Part shown: positions 8,017 to 14,542 of the stretch, piece after piece
How the letters are laid out: the number at the start of each line of letters is the position of its first letter
Position numbering within the stretch: the stretch's first letter is position 1
From: CAYLLN01 sp036496265
GTDB lineage: Bacteria > Planctomycetota > Planctomycetia > Pirellulales > Pirellulaceae
Direction of reading: 5' to 3'
Assembly: GCA_036496265.1 (NCBI GenBank)
Contig: DASXLL010000301.1
Location: 1 to 37,921 of the forward strand
DNA: 37,921 nt
The notes under the pieces: generated by a model
The model's input: only the letters and a program-made list of their open reading frames with translations
What the model was told of the DNA's origin: nothing
The model's database searches: none
Program-made: the position numbers and the translations under genes

Positions 8017-8580
8017 ATGCGCAGGTCATTTGTTTTTTCTTTCCTCGCTGTCGCTTTGCTGATGTCAGCCGCACGGGAAAAGTGCGCTGCCGCCGAAGGA
8101 AATACATTCACAATCGGCGAGGGCAAGCTCGAGCTGACCGCTCCGGCCAAGTGGACTAAAAAAGAGCCGGCCAGTCGGATTATCGAAGTGGAATTTGCGG
8201 TACCACCCTCCAAAGGCGACGAAACACCCGGCCGGCTGACCGCCATGGGCGCCGGCGGATCGGTCGAGAGCAACATCGACCGCTGGGTCGGCCAATTCGC
8301 CGGCGAAGGCGGCGCGGCGGCCAAGGCCAAACGCGACAAAGCGACCATCAATGGTGCCGAGATCGAAATCGTCGATCTCTCCGGCACCTACAAAGACTCC
8401 CCTGGCGGTCCCTTCGCCGGCGGCAAGACAATCAATCGCGACAACTATCGCATGCTCGGCGCCATCATTCAAACCAAGGACCGCGGCAACTATTTCCTCA
8501 AGCTCTATGGCCCCAAATCCACGATCGATGAAAACGAAAAAGGGTTTCAGGACATGGTGAAGAGCCTCAAGGTCAAATAA
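8017..8580 (+). CDS. Small exported protein of unknown function
   Basis: 187 residues with a Sec-type signal peptide (MRRSFVFSFLAVALLMSAA, cleavage probably near CAAAEG). The mature part is a mixed beta-rich sequence (GEGKLELTAPAKWTKKEPAS, later NYRMLGAIIQTKDRGNYFLKLYGP) ending in FQDMVKSLKVK, which resembles small single-domain periplasmic proteins common in planctomycetes. I cannot assign a function. Frame and codon use fit the neighbours, and the spacing of 86 bases to the sulfatase ATG allows cotranscription. Confidence 0.75.
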   Translation: MRRSFVFSFLAVALLMSAAREKCAAAEGNTFTIGEGKLELTAPAKWTKKEPASRIIEVEFAVPPSKGDETPGRLTAMGAGGSVESNIDRWVGQFAGEGGAAAKAKRDKATINGAEIEIVDLSGTYKDSPGGPFAGGKTINRDNYRMLGAIIQTKDRGNYFLKLYGPKSTIDENEKGFQDMVKSLKVK

Positions 8581-8666
8581 TTGGTTCGGTGACAGCATCT
8601 ACCTCCTGTCAGCGTTTAACGCCAGTAGTCACCTTTGGTTCCATCATCCAACACTCCTATCTAATT

Positions 8667-10007
8667 ATGCGTCATCTACTCTCGTGGCTCGTCGCCTTTG
8701 CGTTGCTGGTTCTAGTTCAGCCCTGCGCTCGAGCTGCCCAGCCCAACGTCATTCTCATCATGGCCGACGATCTCGGCTACGAAACGATCGGCGTCAACGG
8801 TGGAACCTCATATAAAACGCCGCATCTCGATAAGCTCGCAGCCGGCGGAGTACGATTCACGCAGTGCTACGTGCAGCCGCTCTGTACGCCGACGCGGATG
8901 CAGCTCATGACGAGCAAATACAACGTGCGGAACTACGTCAACTTTGGCGAAATGGACCCCAAGTCAGTAGCATTCGGCAATTTGTTCAAATCCGCCGGCT
9001 ACATCACCTGCATGGCCGGCAAATGGCAGCTCGGCCGCGAGCTTGAGAAGCCAAAAAAATACGGCTTCGATGAATACTGCCTGTGGCAACACCTCCGCCG
9101 TCCGTCGCGCTATCCGAATCCTGGCCTGGAAATCAACGGCGTCGAAAAGGATTTCAAAAACGGCGAATATGGCCCCGACATCGTGAACGATTACGCGATC
9201 GACTTTGTCACTCGGCATAAGGATAAGCCGTTCTTTCTTTACTACCCGATGATGCTGACCCACGGCCCCTACATGGCGACGCCCGACAGCAAGGACTGGG
9301 ACCCGAAGGAAACGAAGGAAAGCGGCAGCAAGGACCCGCAGCACTTTGCCGACATGGTTCAGTACATGGACAAGCTCATCGGCAAGCTCGTCGCGACGCT
9401 CGACAAGTTCTCGCTCCGCGAAAACACGCTCGTCCTCTTCGTCGGCGACAACGGTACCGGCGCGGGGACGAAATCGATGATGGGCGACAAAGTCGTCATC
9501 GGCGCGAAAGGCAGCACGAACACGTTTGGCATGCGCGTGCCGCTCATCGCCAGTTGGCCGGGAAAGATCGCCACCGGCAAAGTCAGCGACGACCTCGTCG
9601 ATAGCACGGATTTTTTGCCGACGATTTGCGATGCGGCCGGTGTTTCCACGGCAGCCGCGGGGAAGATCGACGGCCACAGCTTCCTGCCGCAGCTCAAAGG
9701 CGAAACGGGCTCGCCGCGGCAGTGGATCTATAGCTGGTATGCCCCGCATGGCGAAAACCTGCGCGAATTCGCCTTCGATCAGCATTACAAACTCTATCGC
9801 AGCGGCGAATTCTTCGATGTGGCTGCCGATCCGGACGAAAAGAAGCCGCTGAAAGTCGGCTCTTTGACTGGCGCAGCAGCCGATGCCGCCAAAAAGTTCG
9901 AGGCCGCTCTTACTGAATATCGCGATGCTCGCCCCGCTAGCTTGCCGCAGCCCGGACAGACCGCGGCGAAGGGCAAAAAGGCGAAAAAAGCCAAGGCTGC
10001 GGACTAG
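8667..10007 (+). CDS. Type I sulfatase (arylsulfatase family)
   Basis: 446 residues from the ATG at 8667, chosen because it starts the signal peptide MRHLLSWLVAFALLVLVQPCARA; an in-frame start at 8589 would bury it. Metal-binding DD (34-35) is in NVILIMADDLGYETIG. The active-site motif C73-T-P-T-R77 (PLCTPTRMQL) is the CXPXR signature whose cysteine is oxidised to formylglycine by FGE. VGDNGTGAG supplies further metal ligands, and KGSTNTFGMRVPLIASWPGK is the usual late core block. A lysine/alanine-rich tail (KGKKAKKAKAAD) ends the protein. It hydrolyses sulfate esters, probably of polysaccharides, outside the cytoplasm; substrate not predictable. No FGE gene is in the window. Confidence 0.93.
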   Translation: MRHLLSWLVAFALLVLVQPCARAAQPNVILIMADDLGYETIGVNGGTSYKTPHLDKLAAGGVRFTQCYVQPLCTPTRMQLMTSKYNVRNYVNFGEMDPKSVAFGNLFKSAGYITCMAGKWQLGRELEKPKKYGFDEYCLWQHLRRPSRYPNPGLEINGVEKDFKNGEYGPDIVNDYAIDFVTRHKDKPFFLYYPMMLTHGPYMATPDSKDWDPKETKESGSKDPQHFADMVQYMDKLIGKLVATLDKFSLRENTLVLFVGDNGTGAGTKSMMGDKVVIGAKGSTNTFGMRVPLIASWPGKIATGKVSDDLVDSTDFLPTICDAAGVSTAAAGKIDGHSFLPQLKGETGSPRQWIYSWYAPHGENLREFAFDQHYKLYRSGEFFDVAADPDEKKPLKVGSLTGAAADAAKKFEAALTEYRDARPASLPQPGQTAAKGKKAKKAKAAD

Positions 10008-10043
10008 CTGATTGGTAATTGATGCGTTTGCTGACTTTGTAGC

Positions 10044-10310
10044 CCTCACGCTCCGCGTGAGGAGCCCGGATTCACCGATTTGACCCACCACCAGCTGATT
10101 CACTGCTGGCGCTAGCAGTGAAGCGAACCAGCGTTGCTCGCTAAGTGAGGCACTTGTTAGAGTCTGCGGCCTTTGCCGGCTCGTGCCGATATTCCCTAGT
10201 AGGTCCGCCCTGCCGGGGCGGCCCTGAAAAGGCCTTAGCGGCAAGCACGGATCGTGCAAAGTCCCGTCCGGCAGACGGGACCTACAGTGCATTCCCAAGG
10301 ACGGGACCTC
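10044..10310. repeat. Cluster of palindromic repeats between sulfatase and LpoB-like genes
   Basis: The 303-base gap 10008-10310 has no convincing gene. It holds several perfect hairpins: CCTCACGC/GCGTGAGG with a three-base loop (10044-10062); TTCACTGCT/AGCAGTGAA (10099-10122); a CCGCCC/GGGCGG pair around 10207-10223; and GTCCCGTC/GACGGGAC (10261-10281). A further partial copy (ACGGGACCT, 10301-10309) touches the next gene's start. The diversity suggests repeated insertion of different REP-like families at one site. The start-proximal copy leaves AAGGA about 9 bases before the ATG. Confidence 0.7.
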
Positions 10311-10997
10311 ATGCAGCGACGCAATTTTCTTGGTTGGTTGATTTCGAGCGCCGGCACGGTGGCGATTTTCCCCGGCTGCCACGGCGCGCAATACGCTCGC
10401 GTAATCAAACCCGGCGAGAAGCAAATGGTCGGCAGCCATCAGGCCGGCCAGGAGACATTCAAGCCGCTGGTGGATGAAGCGGTGACCAAGCTCGTCGCGC
10501 GGCATGCGCCCGGACCGCCGATCATGCACCAAACGGCCCTCGGCGCCGAACCGCTGCCGCCGCCGAAGATGCGGGTCTGCTTCGTCGGCGTTGAAAACAA
10601 AACCGCTGAGGAAATCGGCGATTTCAAAGAACAAATCTACGAGAACATCGACACCCGGCTGCTCGAATGCGGCACCTGCGCACCGATCAGTCGCCGCTAC
10701 GTCGAAGCCGGGCTGTGCCAACTCCGCCTGCGGCCGGATCAACTGTTCGTGCCCGACAATCTAAACATGTTCGTCGGCCTGATGAACCAGCAAGGCCAGC
10801 CGTTCGATTATTTGCTGTTTGCCAAGCTGACCAGCGGGACGACGCGAGAAAATAAGGACTATCAGCGCGACTACGAGCTCACGCTGGAGCTCGTCGATAT
10901 TCGCACGGGCGAGCAAGACAAGCAAACTGCCGGGATCAGCAAGGGCTATCATCACTCGCGCACCAGCCGAGCCCTTTCCGCCGGCGGCTGGTTCTAA
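10311..10997 (+). CDS. LpoB-like penicillin-binding-protein activator lipoprotein
   Basis: 228 residues. The N-terminus MQRRNFLGWLISSAGTVAIFPGC is a lipoprotein signal (FPGC lipobox) preceded by an RRNFL that could route it through Tat. From about residue 84, MRVCFVGVENKTAEEIGDFK and the downstream pattern RLLECGTCAPISRRYVEAGL...DYLLFAKLTS...YELTLELVDIRTGEQ follow the LpoB fold (an N-T-E block, a helix, then strands ending in a DIRTGE-like turn). LpoB proteins anchor in a membrane and stimulate class A penicillin-binding proteins. The stop codon overlaps the next gene's ATG by one base (TAATG), so the pair is translationally coupled. Confidence 0.7.
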   Translation: MQRRNFLGWLISSAGTVAIFPGCHGAQYARVIKPGEKQMVGSHQAGQETFKPLVDEAVTKLVARHAPGPPIMHQTALGAEPLPPPKMRVCFVGVENKTAEEIGDFKEQIYENIDTRLLECGTCAPISRRYVEAGLCQLRLRPDQLFVPDNLNMFVGLMNQQGQPFDYLLFAKLTSGTTRENKDYQRDYELTLELVDIRTGEQDKQTAGISKGYHHSRTSRALSAGGWF

Positions 10998-12394
10998 TGC
11001 AAATGACCGTGGGATCGCATAGTAACCCGAAGCGTGAGCGAGGGCATAAGATTTTCCGGTACGCGCCCTCGCTCACGCTTCGGGTTTGTGTAATTTGTTT
11101 CCTCGCGGCCGCCGGCTGTTCGACCTACGCCGAGCGGACGCTCAAGCTGCATAACGCCTATTACGACAACCAGCTCGACCTCGCTAAATCGACCGCCGAC
11201 TCGCAGCTCAAGCGCGAATGGACCAGCGCCGACCTGATCCGCCTCGATCAAGCCATGATCGATCTTGCGGCTGGCGACTCAAAGGCCGCCGAGCAAAAGC
11301 TGCGCGTCGTTCGCGATCATTTCGACGAGCTCGAAGGCGTCTCCCTCGTCGAAACCACCGCGTCGTATCTCTCCGACGATAACCGCCGCTCCTATTGCGG
11401 CGAAGATTATGAAAAAATCCTCATCCGCGGCATGTTGGCTCTCGCCAACCTAATGCATGACGGCGGCGATGCCGAAGCCTATAGCCTGCAGCTCATCGAG
11501 AAGCAGGATCAGATCATTGCAGCTGGTGTTGATAAAAAAGGGAACAACCCGAAAGCCGATTATCCGAAGATGGCGCTGGCCCCGTACATGCGCGGCATCC
11601 TGCGGGAGGCCACGCACCTCGATTACGACGACGCCGAGCGGTCGTACACTTCGGTCGTCAGCTGGCAGCCCGGCTTTCGTCCCGGCCGCTTCGATCTCGA
11701 TCGCGCGACGCATGGGCAACACTCTTCGCCCGGCAACGGCGTGCTCTACGTGTTCGCGCTCACCGGCCGCGGTCCTTACAAGGAAGAGGCCACGGAAGTA
11801 GCCAGCACCGTGTCGCTGTTCATCGCGGGCGAACTTGTCAGCGCGTTAGGCCATCAAACGCTGCCGCCGAACATCGCCCCCGTCAAAGTGCCGCGCGTGG
11901 TGGCTCGCGGCGGCCGTACGGGCGCCATCGGCGTCGATGTCGGCGGTCGACCAGTCGGCGCGACCGAAACGATCACGGATGTCACGCAGCTCGCGATTGC
12001 TCAGCAGGAAGCGATTTATCCGACCATCATCGCCCGCGCCGTCGCCCGCCGTGTGCTCAAAGACGGCATCCTCTACGGCGGCAAAGAAGCCATCGGCATC
12101 CAAAAAGGCTCGCTCCCCGGCCTCGCCATCGACCTCGCCGGCCTCGCCTGGCAAGCCACCGAGAACGCCGACACCCGCGCCTGGGGTCTGCTCCCCGACA
12201 AAATCCAAGTCCTCCGCGTCGAACTCCCCGCCGGCGACCACGACGTCACGCTAAAGGCGCTAAACGCCGGCGGCACCGCCGTCAGCCGCGGCTCAACCCA
12301 GCACATCCGAATCGGTGACGGACGTAACACCTATCTCTTGGCCAGTTTTCCCGACAGCCAGCTCGTGGGCAAAGTGCTCGTCAGCCAGCCCTAA
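10997..12394 (+). CDS. COG3014-like lipoprotein whose signal peptide is partly encoded by a palindromic repeat
   Basis: 465 residues. The lipobox is FLAAAGC, with the mature part starting CSTYAERTLKLHNAYYD. Residues about 10-31 (NPKRERGHKIFRYAPSLTLR and following) are encoded by the inverted repeat at 11024-11086, so the repeat supplies part of the signal peptide. The mature N-terminal half is helical and TPR-like (EAEKLL-type helices, YMRGILREATHLDYDDAERSY). The C-terminal half is beta-rich with IKVLRVELPAG-type strands and a DHDVTLKALNAGG turn. The arrangement resembles the COG3014 proteins that often neighbour LpoB genes in Gram-negative bacteria; this is from memory and needs a profile search. 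It is coupled to the upstream LpoB-like gene by a TAATG overlap. Confidence 0.65.
   Translation: MQMTVGSHSNPKRERGHKIFRYAPSLTLRVCVICFLAAAGCSTYAERTLKLHNAYYDNQLDLAKSTADSQLKREWTSADLIRLDQAMIDLAAGDSKAAEQKLRVVRDHFDELEGVSLVETTASYLSDDNRRSYCGEDYEKILIRGMLALANLMHDGGDAEAYSLQLIEKQDQIIAAGVDKKGNNPKADYPKMALAPYMRGILREATHLDYDDAERSYTSVVSWQPGFRPGRFDLDRATHGQHSSPGNGVLYVFALTGRGPYKEEATEVASTVSLFIAGELVSALGHQTLPPNIAPVKVPRVVARGGRTGAIGVDVGGRPVGATETITDVTQLAIAQQEAIYPTIIARAVARRVLKDGILYGGKEAIGIQKGSLPGLAIDLAGLAWQATENADTRAWGLLPDKIQVLRVELPAGDHDVTLKALNAGGTAVSRGSTQHIRIGDGRNTYLLASFPDSQLVGKVLVSQP
11024..11086. repeat. Perfect 22-bp inverted repeat (AACCCGAAGCG family)
   Basis: Left arm 11024-11045 starts AACCCGAAGCGTGAGCG; right arm 11065-11086 is its exact reverse complement, ending CGCTTCGGGTT. 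The loop is 19 bases. The unit is the same as the three direct copies at 4003-4089. The paired form lies entirely within the first codons of the gene at 10997. Confidence 0.92.
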
Positions 12395-12425
12395 TTCTTG
12401 ACACTGAAGGTGTCTAACAACAAAG

Positions 12426-12490
12426 CCCAGCGTCGCGCAGCGCACGCTGGGTAGGCAATGTGTGCATGTGTATAAACCCTGAAAGGGTTT
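12426..12490. repeat. Two hairpins in the convergent gap after the lipoprotein pair
   Basis: CCCAGCGT/ACGCTGGG (12426-12451, ten-base loop) and AAACCCT/AGGGTTT (12474-12490, three-base loop). They lie between the converging 12394 and 12509 gene ends. They may serve as transcript ends but lack the T-runs of classical terminators. Confidence 0.6.
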
Positions 12491-12508
12491 CACAAAGTGG
12501 CCCACCGA

Positions 12509-12784
12509 TCATTGCTCTGCCCGCTGCGGGCGCGGGCCGAAGCGGCGGGCAAACTTGGAACCGACGCGGCGGAACCAGACTTGCGCGTCAGAGATACGAG
12601 CCCGCAATCGCTTGGTGGCCGCGATTTCATCGCCGTCGATCTCGAAAGCGCCTGATTCAATGTCGATCGAGACAAATTCTCCGCGGTTAGGGTCTTCCAA
12701 TCGCGGGGCGATTTCGCGGTCGTAAATTGCATCGCCACGACGGGCGAACTCTTCTTTACTGTAACGGGGTTTTGTCGTGGGCAC
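12509..12784 (-). CDS. Small conserved protein of unknown function
   Basis: 91 residues starting at a GTG (12784) with AAGGA eight bases upstream. The sequence RYSKEEFARRGDAIYDREIAP, then GEFVSIDIESGAFEIDGDEIAA and DAQVWFRRVG, matches a small family seen widely in cyanobacteria and planctomycetes, often beside a clan AA aspartic protease gene and suspected of toxin-antitoxin-like roles. No such partner is adjacent here. It ends in an unusual basic tail (SKFARRFGPRPQRAEQ). No signal or membrane segment. Confidence 0.7.
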   Translation of the reverse strand: MPTTKPRYSKEEFARRGDAIYDREIAPRLEDPNRGEFVSIDIESGAFEIDGDEIAATKRLRARISDAQVWFRRVGSKFARRFGPRPQRAEQ

Positions 12785-12818
12785 GGTCGTGTCCTTGGCA
12801 GTTACACCTAATTATACC

Positions 12819-14294
12819 TCATTCCAAAATCCCGCGCACGACTTCCCCATGCACATTCGTCAGCCGCCGTTGAATGCCATTGTGATAATAGGTAAGTCGC
12901 GCGTGATCGATACCCAGCAAATGCAGCACCGTCGCGTGAAAATCCGGCCACGTGACGCGATTCTCCACCGATTTCCAGCCAACCTCGTCGGTCGCGCCAT
13001 AGGCGAATCCAGGCTTCAGGCCCGCCCCCGCCATCCAGATGGAAAAGCCATACTGATTATGATCGCGCCCCTTCCCAACCTGATCGGCGGCTGACTGCGT
13101 AAATGGCGTGCGGCCAAACTCCGTCGTGAACAGGACCAGCGTGTCTTCAAGCAATCCGCGCTGCCGCAAATCTTTGATTAGGCCGGCAACTGGCACATCA
13201 ATCAGCGCAGCCTCCTGCGTATGGTTGGCTTTAACATCCTCGTGCCCGTCCCAGTTGATTCGCGGGCTCCCAAAAGCCCCGCCGGAAAAAAGCTGCACGA
13301 ATCGGACTCCGCTTTCAATCAGCCGCCGGGCAGTCAGGCAGCTCTTACCGAAAGGCGCGGTAAGTTCTTGATCGAGACCATAGAGTTTTTCGATCGCCGC
13401 CGTCTCCTGCGACAAATCGACGACGCGCGGCACGGCAAGCTGCATCTTCGCGGCCAGTTCATAGGCCCGCATGCGAGCCGACAGCTCGTTGTTTTCGCCA
13501 ACTTCCTCCTGATAAAGCTCATTCAGCCGTCGCTGAAACTTGCGACTGGCGGCTTCGATGTTTTCGGAGATCGGCAGGGCCGGCGCTAAGTCGCGAATCG
13601 GCTGGCCGCTGCTGTTAAACATCACTCCCTGGTGCTGAGCCGGCAGAAATCCGTTCGTCCAGTTGTTGGTGCCGCCGGCGGGCAGGCCGCGCGTGTCGGG
13701 CAACACAACAAACGCTGGCAGCTCGTCGGTTTCACAGCCGAGGCCATAGGAGAGCCAGGAGCCGAGCGTCGGAAACCCGTTTAGGCGAAAGCCCGAATTC
13801 TCATGCATCGTCGCCGGCGTATGGCTCGACGATTCAGCCACCATCGAGCGCACAATCGTCAGCTCATCGGCAACCTCAGCGATGTTCGGCAACAATTCGC
13901 TCACCCACAAACCGCTCTTGCCTCGCTGTTTGAACTCAAAATCGTTTTGCCTGAGCAAGCCAATCTGCCCAAAAAACACATCGGGCTTTTCATCGCCCCC
14001 TAAAGGCTGCCCATGCCGCTTCGTCAGCTCCGGCTTGTAATCAAACGTGTCAAGCTGACTAAAGCCACCGCAGCAACAAATATGAATGACTCGTTTGGCC
14101 TTCGCCGGATGATGCGGCGGCGAATCCTTGGCTTCGCCGGCGATTGGCGACGCCAAGACGATTCCGTCGCGCGCCAAAAGTGACATGAAAGCCGCCGCGC
14201 CGATGCCATTGGCGGCAAACGAGAAGAAATCGCGACGCGGCAGCGCCGAAACATTCTGATCGCCGCATTCTGAATGTTGAGTTTTCCCGGCCAT
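12819..14294 (-). CDS. DUF1501 family protein, partner of the PSD1 gene
   Basis: 491 residues from the ATG at 14294, which has GAGGAAG four bases upstream. A longer frame to 14474 would be made from the palindromic repeat at 14365-14506 and is rejected. Tat signal PRRDFFSFAANGIGAAAFM near residue 20. DUF1501 blocks: HICCCGGFSQLDTFDYKP, ESSSHTPATMHENSG, NWDGHEDVKANHTQEA, LVLFTTEFGRTPFTQ and a final HATVLHLLGIDHARLTYYHN. It lies 248 bases downstream of the PSD1 protein on the same strand, the standard pairing in planctomycetes. The pair is thought to act on exported polysaccharide or other extracellular substrates; the reaction is not established. Confidence 0.93.
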   Translation of the reverse strand: MAGKTQHSECGDQNVSALPRRDFFSFAANGIGAAAFMSLLARDGIVLASPIAGEAKDSPPHHPAKAKRVIHICCCGGFSQLDTFDYKPELTKRHGQPLGGDEKPDVFFGQIGLLRQNDFEFKQRGKSGLWVSELLPNIAEVADELTIVRSMVAESSSHTPATMHENSGFRLNGFPTLGSWLSYGLGCETDELPAFVVLPDTRGLPAGGTNNWTNGFLPAQHQGVMFNSSGQPIRDLAPALPISENIEAASRKFQRRLNELYQEEVGENNELSARMRAYELAAKMQLAVPRVVDLSQETAAIEKLYGLDQELTAPFGKSCLTARRLIESGVRFVQLFSGGAFGSPRINWDGHEDVKANHTQEAALIDVPVAGLIKDLRQRGLLEDTLVLFTTEFGRTPFTQSAADQVGKGRDHNQYGFSIWMAGAGLKPGFAYGATDEVGWKSVENRVTWPDFHATVLHLLGIDHARLTYYHNGIQRRLTNVHGEVVRGILE

Positions 14295-14364
14295 CGCTTC
14301 CTCGTAGGGTGGGACCAGCGAGCTTGCTCGCGCCGGCCCACCATTTTTGAATCCCCCAGGAAAT

Positions 14365-14506
14365 TGAACAGGAGCAAACAGAGGTAACAGAGAGGCAAAT
14401 GAACAAAAAAAGCATAGGCAGCAAAGAGAAACAGCGAACGGACTTCTTTGCTTCCTTTGCTGCCTTCTGTTCAATCTTCTCCGCTTCCTCTGTTATCTCC
14501 TGTTCA
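14365..14506. repeat. Nested palindromic element between PSD1 and DUF1501 genes
   Basis: The outer arms are TGAACAGGAG with TAACAGAG on the left (14365-14392) and their reverse complement CTCTGTTATCTCCTGTTCA on the right (14488-14506). The inner arms AGGCAGCAAAG (14416-14426) and CTTTGCTGCCT (14455-14465) are a perfect 11-bp pair. One strand is purine-rich and the other pyrimidine-rich. The element fills most of the operon's intergenic gap and could form a large mRNA hairpin. Confidence 0.8.
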
Positions 14507-14542
14507 CAAAGAAACTTGGGAATTTATTCATGATCGTTGTTT

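Noticed and set aside
8964..10742. 592-residue minus-strand open frame
   Set aside because: Antisense shadow of the sulfatase and repeats; no domain is visible.
14295..14474. Upstream extension of the second DUF1501 gene
   Set aside because: The codons come from the palindromic element at 14365-14506 and encode Cys/Phe-rich text (LCCLCFFCSFASLL). The ATG at 14294 has its own ribosome site.
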